Source: Stenotrophomonas maltophilia (GTDB lineage: Bacteria; Pseudomonadota; Gammaproteobacteria; Xanthomonadales; Xanthomonadaceae). From it: a stretch of 64,000 nt of DNA. The stretch spans positions 1,062,750 through 1,126,749 of the forward strand of contig NZ_CP033877.1 in the NCBI RefSeq assembly GCF_006970445.1. Reading direction: 5' to 3'. The notes beneath the pieces are model-generated. The model was not told the DNA's origin. It was given only the letters and a program-made list of their open reading frames with translations, and searched no databases. Every line of letters starts with the position of its first letter. Positions within the stretch are counted from its first letter, which is position 1. A program made the translations under genes and the position numbers. Positions 38,776 to 47,250 of the stretch are shown one piece after another.

Positions 38776-40287
38776 TCAGCAGCAGCCGTGGTCGCCGTGG
38801 CGGGTGCCGCTGTCGGCAGCCACCGGCGAACCGCTGGTCTCGCCACGCAGGCTGGCGGCGTAGTGCTCGCTGATCACCTTGGACACGCAGGCAGTGACCT
38901 TCTTGCCCATCGGGATGTGCAGGAACTCGTTCGGGCCGTGCGCATTGGAGTGCGGGCCGAGCACGCCGGTGATCATGAACTGCGCACCCGGGAATTTCTC
39001 ACCGAGCATGCCCATGAACGGAATCGAGCCGCCTTCGCCCATGTACATCGCCGGCTTGCCGAAGAAGGCCTGGCTGGCATCGTCGATGGCCTGGGTCAGC
39101 CACGGCGCCATCGCCGGGGCGTTCCAGCCGGTGGAGGCCTTTTCCAGGTCCAGGGTAACCTGCGCGCCGTTCGGCGGATCGCGCAGCAGCGCTTCCTTCA
39201 GCAGCTCGCCGCAGGTCTTGCCATCGGCGGTCGGCGGCAGGCGCAGCGACAGCTTCACCGAGGTCTGCGGGCGCAGCACGTTGCCGGCCGATTCCAGCGC
39301 CGGCATGCCACCGACGCCGGTGACCGACAGCGCCGGGCGCCAGGTGCGGTTGAGCACCAGCTCGGTCAGGTCCTCGTTCATCGGGCGCAGGCCGTCGACC
39401 ATCGGGAACTTCTCGAAGATCTCGGTATCGACCACTTCGGCGGCACGCTTGGCCTGCGCCTGGCGCTCGGCCGGGATTTCCACGTTCATGCCGTCGATCA
39501 GGATGCGGCCGGTGTCCTGGTCCTCGATGCGCGACAGCAGCTGGCGCAGCAGGCGGAAGCTGGACGGCACCACGCCGGAGGCATCGCCGGAGTGCACGCC
39601 TTCGTTGAGCACCTTCACGGTGAAGTTGCCGCCGGTCAGGCCGCGCAGCGAGGTGGTGCACCACAGCTGGTCGTAGTTGGCGCAGCCCGAATCCAGGCAC
39701 ACCACCAGCGACGGCTTGCCGATGCGGTCGGCCAGGTGGTCGACGTAGGCCGGCAGGTCGTAGCTGCCCGATTCTTCACAGGCTTCGATCAGCACCACGC
39801 AGCGGGCGTGCGGCAGGCCCTGGGCCTGCAGCGCCAGCACCGCGGCCAGCGAGCCGAAGATGGCGTAGCCGTCGTCCGCACCGCCGCGGCCATACAGCTT
39901 GTCGCCGCGCAGGACCGGGGTCCACGGGCCGAGGTCGTCATCCCAGCCGGTCATTTCCGGCTGCTTGTCCAGGTGGCCGTAGAGCAGGATGGTGTCGTCG
40001 CCGGTTTCGGCGCCGGTAGCCGGAATTTCCAGGAAGATCAGCGGGGTACGGCCTTCCAGGCGCACCACTTCAACCTTCAGGCCGGGCAGCTGCTGGGCCT
40101 TGGCCCAGTTCTCCATCAGCGTGACCGCCTGTTCCATGTAGCCGTTCTGCACCCAATTGGCGTCGAACATCGGCGACTTGTTGGGAATGCGGATGTAGTC
40201 GACCAACTGCGGGACGATTTCGCTGTCCCACTTGTCATTGACGAATTGGCCGAGCTTGGCGCTGTCCATCTGAAACTCCGGTTGCAT
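38776..40287 (-). CDS. M20-family metallo-dipeptidase
   Basis: Zinc-dependent peptidase resembling carnosine/Xaa-His dipeptidases, 503 residues. Metal-binding positions are suggested by LLYGHLDKQPE (about 101-111), GRGGADDG, the catalytic EACEES and late H residues in LGPHSNAHGPNEF. A lid/dimerisation domain lies at about 215-370. The tail ends HGDHGCC, an added Cys/His cluster. ATG 40287 and ATG 40269 both have ribosome sites. Confidence 0.88.
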   Translation of the reverse strand: MQPEFQMDSAKLGQFVNDKWDSEIVPQLVDYIRIPNKSPMFDANWVQNGYMEQAVTLMENWAKAQQLPGLKVEVVRLEGRTPLIFLEIPATGAETGDDTILLYGHLDKQPEMTGWDDDLGPWTPVLRGDKLYGRGGADDGYAIFGSLAAVLALQAQGLPHARCVVLIEACEESGSYDLPAYVDHLADRIGKPSLVVCLDSGCANYDQLWCTTSLRGLTGGNFTVKVLNEGVHSGDASGVVPSSFRLLRQLLSRIEDQDTGRILIDGMNVEIPAERQAQAKRAAEVVDTEIFEKFPMVDGLRPMNEDLTELVLNRTWRPALSVTGVGGMPALESAGNVLRPQTSVKLSLRLPPTADGKTCGELLKEALLRDPPNGAQVTLDLEKASTGWNAPAMAPWLTQAIDDASQAFFGKPAMYMGEGGSIPFMGMLGEKFPGAQFMITGVLGPHSNAHGPNEFLHIPMGKKVTACVSKVISEHYAASLRGETSGSPVAADSGTRHGDHGCC

Positions 40288-40468
40288 GGGCTGATCCTTC
40301 CATTCTACGCCTGTGCCGTGGGTAGGGTTTTTCCTACATCACGTCGGGTATTTGGCTGGCTTACGAAAATCCGGGAAACCGATAGGCTGTGCACATGTGG
40401 TGACGGACACTGTTCCTACCGACGGGATTGCCGGTCGGGACGGCCAGAATCACAGGGAGATACACGTT

Positions 40469-40795
40469 GTGCCTTGGTTTGTCGTGTTGAGGGCACTGGT
40501 GCTGGTCGTGTGGATCGCTGGGGCGCATGCCGCCGAACCGATCGACATCAACCGCGCCGATGCCCAGGCGCTGCAGCAGGGATTGACGATGGTCGGAGCC
40601 GCCAAGGCCGAGGCGATCGTCGAGCACCGGCGCAGACACGGCCCGTTTCACCGCGTCGAGGACCTGACGCAGGTGAAGGGAATAGGGAAAGCGATCGTCG
40701 AACGGAATCGACAGCGGATCACCGTAGGCAACAGGCTGTTGCCAGCGGATCCGGTACCCGGATCGGTACCGGTGCGAACCGTACCAAGGCGCTGA
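40469..40795 (+). CDS. ComEA-like helix-hairpin-helix DNA-binding protein
   Basis: A 108-residue secreted protein. The GTG start follows AGGGAGA. A signal peptide (residues 1 to about 22, ending AHAA) is followed by two helix-hairpin-helix motifs with DINRADAQALQQGL and LTQVKGIGKAIVERNR. ComEA-type proteins pull DNA into the periplasm in natural transformation, together with type IV pili such as those retracted by PilT here. The tail is Pro/Val-rich. Confidence 0.85.
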   Translation: MPWFVVLRALVLVVWIAGAHAAEPIDINRADAQALQQGLTMVGAAKAEAIVEHRRRHGPFHRVEDLTQVKGIGKAIVERNRQRITVGNRLLPADPVPGSVPVRTVPRR

Positions 40796-41146
40796 CAGCA
40801 GGAATCGTCGGAACCGGCAGGAGGCTGGTTCACCGGTCACGGACAGGACGCCCGTGACCACCGACCGCCGCAGGACGCGGCACCAATCACCAGGATGGTG
40901 GCATCACAGACCTGTGGAAGGGGCTGAGATACAAACAGGACAGACGCGGCCGCGTGCAGGATGCAACGCTACCCCCACAGCGCAGGATGCGAGGGGGCGG
41001 CAGCAGGCCGACAAGGACGTAACGATTGCCCGGTACGACACATGGCTGTGTCGCCGGGCAGTTTCATTTCCGGCGCCTGGTTTTGCCGCGGCCACCACGG
41101 GCCGATGGTGTACGGTGGCCGCTCCGCATGGAAAGGACCCCGCTGG
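40796..41146. other. 351-base gap between comEA-like gene and L,D-transpeptidase
   Basis: Two palindromes are the only structure I see: GGTCACGG-ACAGGACGC-CCGTGACC (about 40835-40860) and the strong hairpin at 41027-41060. An open frame continues upstream of the transpeptidase start to 40961 but has no ribosome site or signal peptide of its own. Confidence 0.6.
41027..41060 (+). terminator. Strong hairpin upstream of the L,D-transpeptidase
   Basis: TGCCCGG, a TA bulge, CGACACA, loop TGGC, TGTGTCG and CCGGGCA, followed by GTTTCATTT. It may end the comEA-like transcript or be a 5-prime leader structure, since it lies only 87 bases before ATG 41147. Confidence 0.55.
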
Positions 41147-42244
41147 ATGCTTCCGCACCGCCCTACGACCCTGATGCTTGCCCTTGCCCTTGCCCTTGCA
41201 CTCGCGCTGCCGCTGATGGCCCATGCGGCTGCGCCGACGACGGCAGCCAAACCCTCGGCTGCGGCTGCCACCACCGCCGACGTGCGTGGGCCGACCGACC
41301 TCAAGCCTGGCGAATATCTGTGGCATCCGGAAATTTCGCCGACCGGCCCGATCGTGCTGGTGGTCAGCCTCGATGAGCAGCGGGCCTATGTCTACCGCAA
41401 CGGCATTGCCATCGGCCTGACCACGATCAGCTCGGGCAAGGCCGGGCACGAAACACCAACTGGCGTCTTCACCATCCTGCAGAAGGACAAGGACCACAAG
41501 TCCAATCTCTACAACAGCGCGCCGATGCCGTACATGCAGCGGCTGACCTGGGACGGCATCGCCCTGCATGGCGGCAGCCTGCCCGGGCATCCGGCCTCGC
41601 ATGGCTGCGTGCGCCTGCCACAGGCCTTCGCGCAGAAGCTGTTCAGCGAAACCCAGCGCGGCGATACCGTGGTCGTGGCCGACGCCAAGAGCTCGCCGAT
41701 GACCCTGGCCTATCCGTCGGTGCTGGCGCCGGTGAACGCGCGCGGCCAGGCCCTGCCGGAGACGGAGGGCGGAGTCCCGGCACAGGCCTGGTGGGATGAC
41801 GCTGCGGCACCGGCCGGGCAGGTCGGCATCCTGGTCAGCCTGCACGACCAGCGCCTGTACGTGCTGCGCGATGGCGTGATGATCGGCGAGTCGCCGCTGA
41901 AGGCCGACGCCCTGCCGGCCTTCCAGGGCACCACGCTGTTCGTGATGGGGCAGGGTTACAGCAATACCCCCAGCCCGCTGGACGTGAACCAGCGCCTGCA
42001 CCAGTGGACGGCCTATCCGCTGCTGGGCCAGGACCGTGCCCAGGCCACGCCGGATCTGCTGGCCACGCCTTCGCTGCCGATGGCGCTGCCGGCCGATTTC
42101 GCCCGCCAGCTGTACCAGGTGCTGGTGCCGGGCACGACCCTGCTGGTGACCTCGTTGCCGGCGGTCCGCCCAAGCCCGGCTGAATCCGGAATGCAACCGG
42201 TCTTGGAATCCGAGCCGCCAGGGTCCACCCTCAAGGGCAACTGA
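41147..42244 (+). CDS. L,D-transpeptidase with a second, degenerate half
   Basis: A 365-residue exported protein that likely makes 3-3 peptidoglycan cross-links or attaches proteins to the wall. The signal peptide holds a leucine/alanine run coded by a six-base repeat. The YkuD domain is at about 66-182, with the catalytic H141-x12-SHGC ending at C154 (HPASHGCVRL). A second block at about 224-253 (VSLHDQRLYVLRDGVMIG) copies the start of the YkuD domain (VSLDEQRAYVYRNGIAIG) but has no HGC motif. Confidence 0.88.
   Translation: MLPHRPTTLMLALALALALALPLMAHAAAPTTAAKPSAAAATTADVRGPTDLKPGEYLWHPEISPTGPIVLVVSLDEQRAYVYRNGIAIGLTTISSGKAGHETPTGVFTILQKDKDHKSNLYNSAPMPYMQRLTWDGIALHGGSLPGHPASHGCVRLPQAFAQKLFSETQRGDTVVVADAKSSPMTLAYPSVLAPVNARGQALPETEGGVPAQAWWDDAAAPAGQVGILVSLHDQRLYVLRDGVMIGESPLKADALPAFQGTTLFVMGQGYSNTPSPLDVNQRLHQWTAYPLLGQDRAQATPDLLATPSLPMALPADFARQLYQVLVPGTTLLVTSLPAVRPSPAESGMQPVLESEPPGSTLKGN
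41177..41206 (+). repeat. Hexanucleotide tandem repeat in the signal peptide
   Basis: Three perfect CTTGCC units followed by CTTGCA and CTCGCG, coding Leu-Ala repeats. Changes in copy number would keep the frame and only alter the length of the hydrophobic core. Confidence 0.8.
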
Positions 42245-42261
42245 GTCCCCCTGTTGTGCCC

Positions 42262-42987
42262 ATGACTGCATCCCGCCTGTGCCGGCTGGCCGCGTTCGGC
42301 CTGCTGGCGACCTCGGCCAGCGCCCCGGCGCTGGCACAGACGCCCGCCCTTGCCACCAGCGCCGATGATCTGGCTGCCTTGCTGTCGCGCAGTGCGCCCA
42401 AGGCCGATCGCCACGTGTTGCAGCTGGCGGCGCACGCCATGCGCTGTGCACTGCAGCGGCCGGAGCTGGGCATCAACGGTGATCGGCTCAGCGTGATCGA
42501 TTATTCGCGGCCGTCCACCGAGCCGCGTCTTTGGGTGTTCGACCTGGCCCACCAGCGCCTGCTGTTCGAGGAATGGGTGGCGCATGGCCGCAACAGCGGC
42601 GAGAACCGCACCGAACACTTCTCCAATCGCGATGGCAGTTTCATGTCCAGTCTCGGCGCGTTCACCGCGCAGGAGACCTACATGGGCGGTAACGGTTACT
42701 CGCTGCGCCTGGCCGGGCTGGAGCCCGGCTTCAACGACCGTGCGCGCGAACGCGCGATCGTCATCCACGGTGCGCCGTACGTGAACCCGGCTACCGCGCA
42801 GCTGCAGGGGCGGCTGGGCCGCAGCCTGGGTTGCCCGGCGGTGCGGCTGTCGGTGGCCAAGCCGCTGATCGATGCGTTGCGTGGCGGCACGATGGTGTTC
42901 GCCTATTACCCGGACCAGGACTGGCTGAAGCACTCGCAGCTGCTGGGCGGCGAATGTGGTGGCCAGGGTACGCTCGCCACGCGGTGA
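42262..42987 (+). CDS. Murein L,D-transpeptidase catalytic-domain family protein
   Basis: A 241-residue exported protein of the PF13645 (YkuD-related) type. A signal peptide ends near ALAQ. The catalytic pair is H in IVIHGAPYVNP and C in GRSLGCPAVRL. The family is distinct from classical YkuD, so the two neighbouring genes give two kinds of wall transpeptidase. ATG 42262 was taken; GTG 42256 is possible. It starts 17 bases after the previous stop. Confidence 0.87.
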   Translation: MTASRLCRLAAFGLLATSASAPALAQTPALATSADDLAALLSRSAPKADRHVLQLAAHAMRCALQRPELGINGDRLSVIDYSRPSTEPRLWVFDLAHQRLLFEEWVAHGRNSGENRTEHFSNRDGSFMSSLGAFTAQETYMGGNGYSLRLAGLEPGFNDRARERAIVIHGAPYVNPATAQLQGRLGRSLGCPAVRLSVAKPLIDALRGGTMVFAYYPDQDWLKHSQLLGGECGGQGTLATR

Positions 42988-43021
42988 TGCACGACGGCGC
43001 GCGGCGTGATGCAATGCGCCG

Positions 43022-43630
43022 ATGAACGTCGACTCTCTGTTGCACACTCCGAGCCAGGTGATCTCCCACCTGGACTATCGCCGCGAACGCTGGCGCAACG
43101 GCCTGGGCTGGACCCGCGAGATCCTGCGCCTGCCCGTACAGGGTGATGACTGGGCGCTGCGCCTGTCGGTGGCCGAGATCGAACAGGACGCCGCGTTCTC
43201 CGCCTTCCCCGGCGTGGAGCGCGAACTGGTGTTGCTGCAGGGCAATGGCGTGCACCTGCGCTTCGACGATGGCCGCGTGGCCGAAGTCCTGCCGCCGCAT
43301 GGACGCGTACGCTTTGCGGGTGAGGAAGCACTGCACGGCGAACTGGTCGATGGCACCACCCACGACTTCAACCTGATGTGGAAGCGCGAACTGCTGCAGG
43401 CCGAACTGCTGCACCGGCCGCTGGTGGGCGCGATGTTCTTCTTCTGCGAGCCGGGCGTTGCATGGGCGTTGCACCTGCTGGCCGGTCAGGCCGAGTTCGG
43501 TGCCGACAGTGGCCTGCCGCCGCTGCAGGCCGGCGATACCGCGTGGCTGTCAGCGGGTGAACGGCAGCGGCACGCGTTGCAGGGCGGGGGCGAGTTGTTG
43601 GCTATCCGGGTGAGTGCGGCGGCGGGATGA
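43022..43630 (+). CDS. hutD: HutD-family protein
   Basis: A 202-residue double-stranded beta-helix (cupin-like) protein. The opening HLDYRRERWRNGLGWTREI and SVAEIEQDAAFSAFPGVERELVLLQG are typical of HutD, a suspected regulator or buffer of histidine breakdown. No hut genes are adjacent, so its link to histidine use is by family only. It follows the transpeptidase by 34 bases. Confidence 0.88.
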   Translation: MNVDSLLHTPSQVISHLDYRRERWRNGLGWTREILRLPVQGDDWALRLSVAEIEQDAAFSAFPGVERELVLLQGNGVHLRFDDGRVAEVLPPHGRVRFAGEEALHGELVDGTTHDFNLMWKRELLQAELLHRPLVGAMFFFCEPGVAWALHLLAGQAEFGADSGLPPLQAGDTAWLSAGERQRHALQGGGELLAIRVSAAAG

Positions 43631-43652
43631 TTCCTGGGCGCCGGTCGGCACT

Positions 43653-43737
43653 ATCCACGCATGGCGTGGATCTACTTGCAGTGCGGTTGCCACCCTGCCT
43701 GGACACGCCGTTCAGTAGATCCACGCCATGCGTGGAT
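43653..43737. repeat. Inverted pair of GTAGATCCACGC-type REPs
   Basis: Two copies of the ATCCACGC(C)ATG(G)CGTGGAT palindrome face each other 39 bases apart, between convergent hutD and the flavoprotein gene. The same pairing is seen at 28013-28070. Confidence 0.85.
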
Positions 43738-43746
43738 GGGGCGACC

Positions 43747-45351
43747 TCAATACACATCGCGCCGGTAACGACCGGCCAGCAACAGCGCTTCCTTGCCCGC
43801 AGTACCCAGCACCTGCTCGATCACTGCATCCACCGCCGGGGCCATGCCCTGCAGGCTGCCGCAGACCAGGATCGTCGCGCCTTCATCGATCCATTGCCGT
43901 AGTGTTGCCGCTTCGGCCAGCAGGCGGTCCTGCACATAGCGATGCGCACCGCCATCGCGGCTGAATATTGCATCCAGCCGTGCCAGCGTGCCGTCTTCCA
44001 GCATCGCCTGCAGCTCGTCGCCGAAATGGAAGTCGTGCGCGGCGGTGCGCTCACCGAACAGCAACCAGGTACGACGCGCGCCACGCTGGGCACGTTCGTG
44101 CAGGTGCGCGCGCAGACCGGCAATGCCGGTGCCGTTGCCGATCAGCAGCAGGGGTACATCGGCGGCGACGCCGTGGAAATTGTCGTTGCGGCGCAGGCGC
44201 AGCTGCACCGGTTCGCCAAGTGCGGCGTGGTCGCACAGCCAGCCGCTGCCGATGCCGGGTGTTCCGTCAGCGCGCAGCTGGCGGCGCAGCAGCAGCTCAA
44301 CCGCACCGTCGGCCATGACCGAGGCGATGGAATACTCGCGATGCGGCAGCGGTTGCAGGGTCGCCAGCAAGGCAGGCAGATCACCCGGGGGAACCAATGA
44401 GGGCAGGTGCGAGCGCGCGACGCGTGCCAGCAACGTCTGCCCGTCATCCAGCACGGTATCCGCGTCGAAGCGTTGTGCATCCAGCCAGGCACGCACGGTG
44501 TGCGATGCGTGCTGCGGGCCGATCTCGGCGATGTCGCCGGCCTGCCACTGCGCATCTGCGTCGGCCGGTGGCTGCAGGCGCAACCAATACACGGGGCCGC
44601 CAGGGCTGCCCGGGTTCAGATGCTCGCGTTGCAGCAGCGTCCACGGCTGGTATTCGGCCGGGCTCCAGTCAGGCAGTTCACTGGCGCCACCGCCGAGTTG
44701 TCCCAGCAGTTGTTGCCAATGACGCAGCGCTGCCGGATCGGCGTTGTCGACCTCGATCGCATCGAACAGCGGATGCGCACCGTGCTGGCGCAGCCACTGG
44801 TCAAGCTGGTGGCCGAATCCGCAGAAGTGGCCATAGCTGCGGTCGCCCAGTGCGAGCACGCCGTAGTGCAGGTGCTGCAGCGAAGGCGGCGTGGCCATCA
44901 CGCCGCGCAGGAACGGCAGGGCGTGGTCGGGTGGATCGCCTTCGCCGGTGGTGCTGGCAATGAACAGTGCGCGCAGGCTGCCGGCCAGCAGCGCGCCATC
45001 CACCTCATGCAGGCCACGCACGCGCACTGGCACGCCCGCGCCGCGCAGGGCCTCGGCGCTGCGCTCGGCGAGTTCGCGGGCGAAGCCGGTCTGGCTGGAC
45101 CAGACCAGCAGGATTGGCGCGGTGTCACCGGATGCGGCATCGTCGCGCGGACGCCCGCGCCACCACAGTGCAGCACAGGCCAGCGCGTACAGCGCCGTGG
45201 CGATGCCCGCAATCTGCGACTGCCGCGCCGGTGGCGCGCCCTGCCACCAGGCTTCACCGAGGTGCAAGCGCAGCAGCGCCCAGCTGATCAGCGCCAGCAG
45301 AAGCAGGACCAGGGCGTTGCCGAGCCACGCGCGCGACGGCCGAGTGCTCAT
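43747..45351 (-). CDS. Membrane-anchored flavodoxin/FNR reductase (sulfite reductase flavoprotein type)
   Basis: A 534-residue protein. Two N-terminal helices (about 8-26 and 46-65) anchor a flavodoxin domain (about 78-215, FMN loops WSSQTGFA and STTGEGDPPDH) and a ferredoxin-NADP reductase domain (about 225-534, FAD segment HREYSIASV, NADPH segment GNGTGIAGL). It should pass electrons from NADPH through FAD and FMN to a membrane partner. The usual fused PepSY-TM part is a separate gene at 47810 in the same operon. It overlaps apbE by four bases. Confidence 0.85.
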   Translation of the reverse strand: MSTRPSRAWLGNALVLLLLALISWALLRLHLGEAWWQGAPPARQSQIAGIATALYALACAALWWRGRPRDDAASGDTAPILLVWSSQTGFARELAERSAEALRGAGVPVRVRGLHEVDGALLAGSLRALFIASTTGEGDPPDHALPFLRGVMATPPSLQHLHYGVLALGDRSYGHFCGFGHQLDQWLRQHGAHPLFDAIEVDNADPAALRHWQQLLGQLGGGASELPDWSPAEYQPWTLLQREHLNPGSPGGPVYWLRLQPPADADAQWQAGDIAEIGPQHASHTVRAWLDAQRFDADTVLDDGQTLLARVARSHLPSLVPPGDLPALLATLQPLPHREYSIASVMADGAVELLLRRQLRADGTPGIGSGWLCDHAALGEPVQLRLRRNDNFHGVAADVPLLLIGNGTGIAGLRAHLHERAQRGARRTWLLFGERTAAHDFHFGDELQAMLEDGTLARLDAIFSRDGGAHRYVQDRLLAEAATLRQWIDEGATILVCGSLQGMAPAVDAVIEQVLGTAGKEALLLAGRYRRDVY

Positions 45352-46319
45352 GCGTCCTGCTCGTCGAGCAGGCGCTGGAAGGCGCTACTGAGGAATTCCC
45401 GCGGGCCGTCTGCTGCACGCTGCAGGTAGCGTGCAGCCAGGCTTTCGCGTTCGGCCAGCGCCATGCCCTGTTCGCGACCCAGCACGGTCAGTGCGGTGGC
45501 CCAGGCATCGGCGTGCATGGCATCGTCGGCCACCACGGTGACCGCTGCGGCGACCTGCCGCACCGGGCTGCCCGTACGTGGATCAAGACTGTGGCTGTAG
45601 GCCTCGCCATCGGCCTGGTACTGGTGCCAGCGATCGCCGGAGGTGGCCACCGCCTTGCCCTGCAGTGCCAGCACCCGTGGCGGAGTATCGGTGTGCGCAT
45701 CCTCTTCCGGTGCGGACTCCACCAGCACGCGCCACGGCTGGCCGTCCGGTTTGCGGCCGTAGCCGGCCAGTTCGCCACCCACTTCGATCAGCGCTGCAGT
45801 AATGCCTTGACCACGCAACCAGGCGGCCACGTGATCGACACCGAAGCCCTTGGCGATCGCCGACAGGTCCAGCTCCAGCCCGCCCGGTTGCAGCAGCGCA
45901 TCGTCCTGCCACTGCAGGCGCTGCCAGCCGCAGCGATCGCGCGTGGCCTGCAGGAGGTCGGCATCGGGTTGGCGGCGCTCACCGGCGTGCGCTCCGAAAC
46001 CCCACAGCGCCACCAAGGGGCCGAGGGTGGGGTCGAAGGCGCCGTCACTGGCGGCGGCGATCGCCTGTGCGCAGGCCAAGACGCGGCGCGTTTCGACGGG
46101 CAGCACGCACCATTGGCCGGCGTCAGCGCGGTTGTAGCGGCTCAGGTCCGAGCCGGGTTCCCAGGTGCTCATCTGCGCGACCACGTCGTCCAGCCGTGCC
46201 TGGATGCCGGCATGCAGCGGGTGCAGGTCGCGCTGGCGTGGCGCGACCAGCGACACGCTCCAGGTGGTGCCCATGGTGGTGCCACCGAGGCGGGCGATGT
46301 CGAGCAGGGAATCGGTCAT
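45348..46319 (-). CDS. apbE: FAD:protein FMN transferase
   Basis: Attaches FMN covalently to a serine or threonine of exported flavoproteins. The 323 residues include FAD- and Mg-binding blocks with ELDLSAIAKGFGVDHVA, GGELAGYG and a late DAMHADAWATALTVLG. No clear signal peptide is seen from ATG 46319, which raises the question of where it acts. Its likely target is within this operon (see DUF2271). Confidence 0.92.
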   Translation of the reverse strand: MTDSLLDIARLGGTTMGTTWSVSLVAPRQRDLHPLHAGIQARLDDVVAQMSTWEPGSDLSRYNRADAGQWCVLPVETRRVLACAQAIAAASDGAFDPTLGPLVALWGFGAHAGERRQPDADLLQATRDRCGWQRLQWQDDALLQPGGLELDLSAIAKGFGVDHVAAWLRGQGITAALIEVGGELAGYGRKPDGQPWRVLVESAPEEDAHTDTPPRVLALQGKAVATSGDRWHQYQADGEAYSHSLDPRTGSPVRQVAAAVTVVADDAMHADAWATALTVLGREQGMALAERESLAARYLQRAADGPREFLSSAFQRLLDEQDA

Positions 46320-46371
46320 GGTGATGCGTTGCGGCGGCGATGCCGGGGAATGCCCGGCATCGCGGCCCACA

Positions 46372-47175
46372 TTACTGCGGCAGCACTTCCAGCGTGGCGA
46401 CGTAGCTCAGGCGGCGCTTCGCGGCCTGCTTCACCGAGGTCTTGTTGTCTTCGATGCCGGTCTCCAGCCAGTACATGCCGGCTTCCGGCCAGGTCACCTT
46501 GATCTCACCCTTGGCATCGCTGGTGACCTTCAGCTCGTCCTGCGCGTTGCGGTAGCGGGTGGCGCCACGCACGATCTCGAACTCCAGCCCGGCGGTCGGC
46601 TTGCCGTCGACCAGCACGCGGAAGGTGGCTTCCTCGCCGGCGAACAGATCGTTCGGGTGGCCGACGGCGACCAGCTCGATGCCACGGTTGGTCGGCTTCA
46701 GCGCGGTGTCGTTCGGCGCACCGTTGGTGACGAAGGTCTCCACGCGGCCGACCGACTGGCTCACTTCCAGCTTCTTCGCGTCCTTCGGCAGTTCACCGAA
46801 GGTAGCCACGCTGCCGCGCCAGCGCTTGCGCTCGCCGTTCTGCTCGTAGGTGGCGAACAGGCCGTCATTGACCGAGGCAATGCGGTAGGTGCCGGGCTGC
46901 TTCAGTTCGATGTCGAACACGCTGCGGTACTTGCCGGTGGCGGCGTTCTGCGGTTGTACGGTGCTGCCATCCGGGGCGGTGATCACCACCGACTCCAGGC
47001 GCAGCGGCACGTGGTTGAAGTAGAACAGGTCGTTGGAGACCGCACCGTCGACGGTGATCCACGGCGCGTTGCCGGCGATCACGGTCTGCGAGGGCAGCAG
47101 CCAGGCCTTGTGGGCCAGGGCGGAGAAGGGAAGGGCAGCGGCCAGGGCGGCGGCGAGGACGAGCATGCGCTTCAT
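46372..47175 (-). CDS. DUF4198 domain exported protein
   Basis: A 267-residue periplasmic protein with a signal peptide (cut near SALA-HKAW, about residue 21) so that the mature protein starts with a histidine. The DUF4198 fold has carbohydrate- and metal-binding-like beta domains (NikM-like) and often accompanies metal uptake. Conserved HKAWLLPS is the family opening. ATG 47175 follows GGAG. It is operon gene three of five. Confidence 0.85.
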   Translation of the reverse strand: MKRMLVLAAALAAALPFSALAHKAWLLPSQTVIAGNAPWITVDGAVSNDLFYFNHVPLRLESVVITAPDGSTVQPQNAATGKYRSVFDIELKQPGTYRIASVNDGLFATYEQNGERKRWRGSVATFGELPKDAKKLEVSQSVGRVETFVTNGAPNDTALKPTNRGIELVAVGHPNDLFAGEEATFRVLVDGKPTAGLEFEIVRGATRYRNAQDELKVTSDAKGEIKVTWPEAGMYWLETGIEDNKTSVKQAAKRRLSYVATLEVLPQ

Positions 47176-47250
47176 GCGGAAGACTCCAGTGGATGCGGGG
47201 TGATGCGGCAAGGAGAAGGGGATTACGACTTAATCCCCTCCGTCCCCTTT

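Noticed and set aside
40961..41146. N-terminal extension of the L,D-transpeptidase
   Set aside because: The frame is open but includes the strong hairpin at 41027-41060 and lacks a ribosome site. ATG 41147 gives a standard signal peptide.
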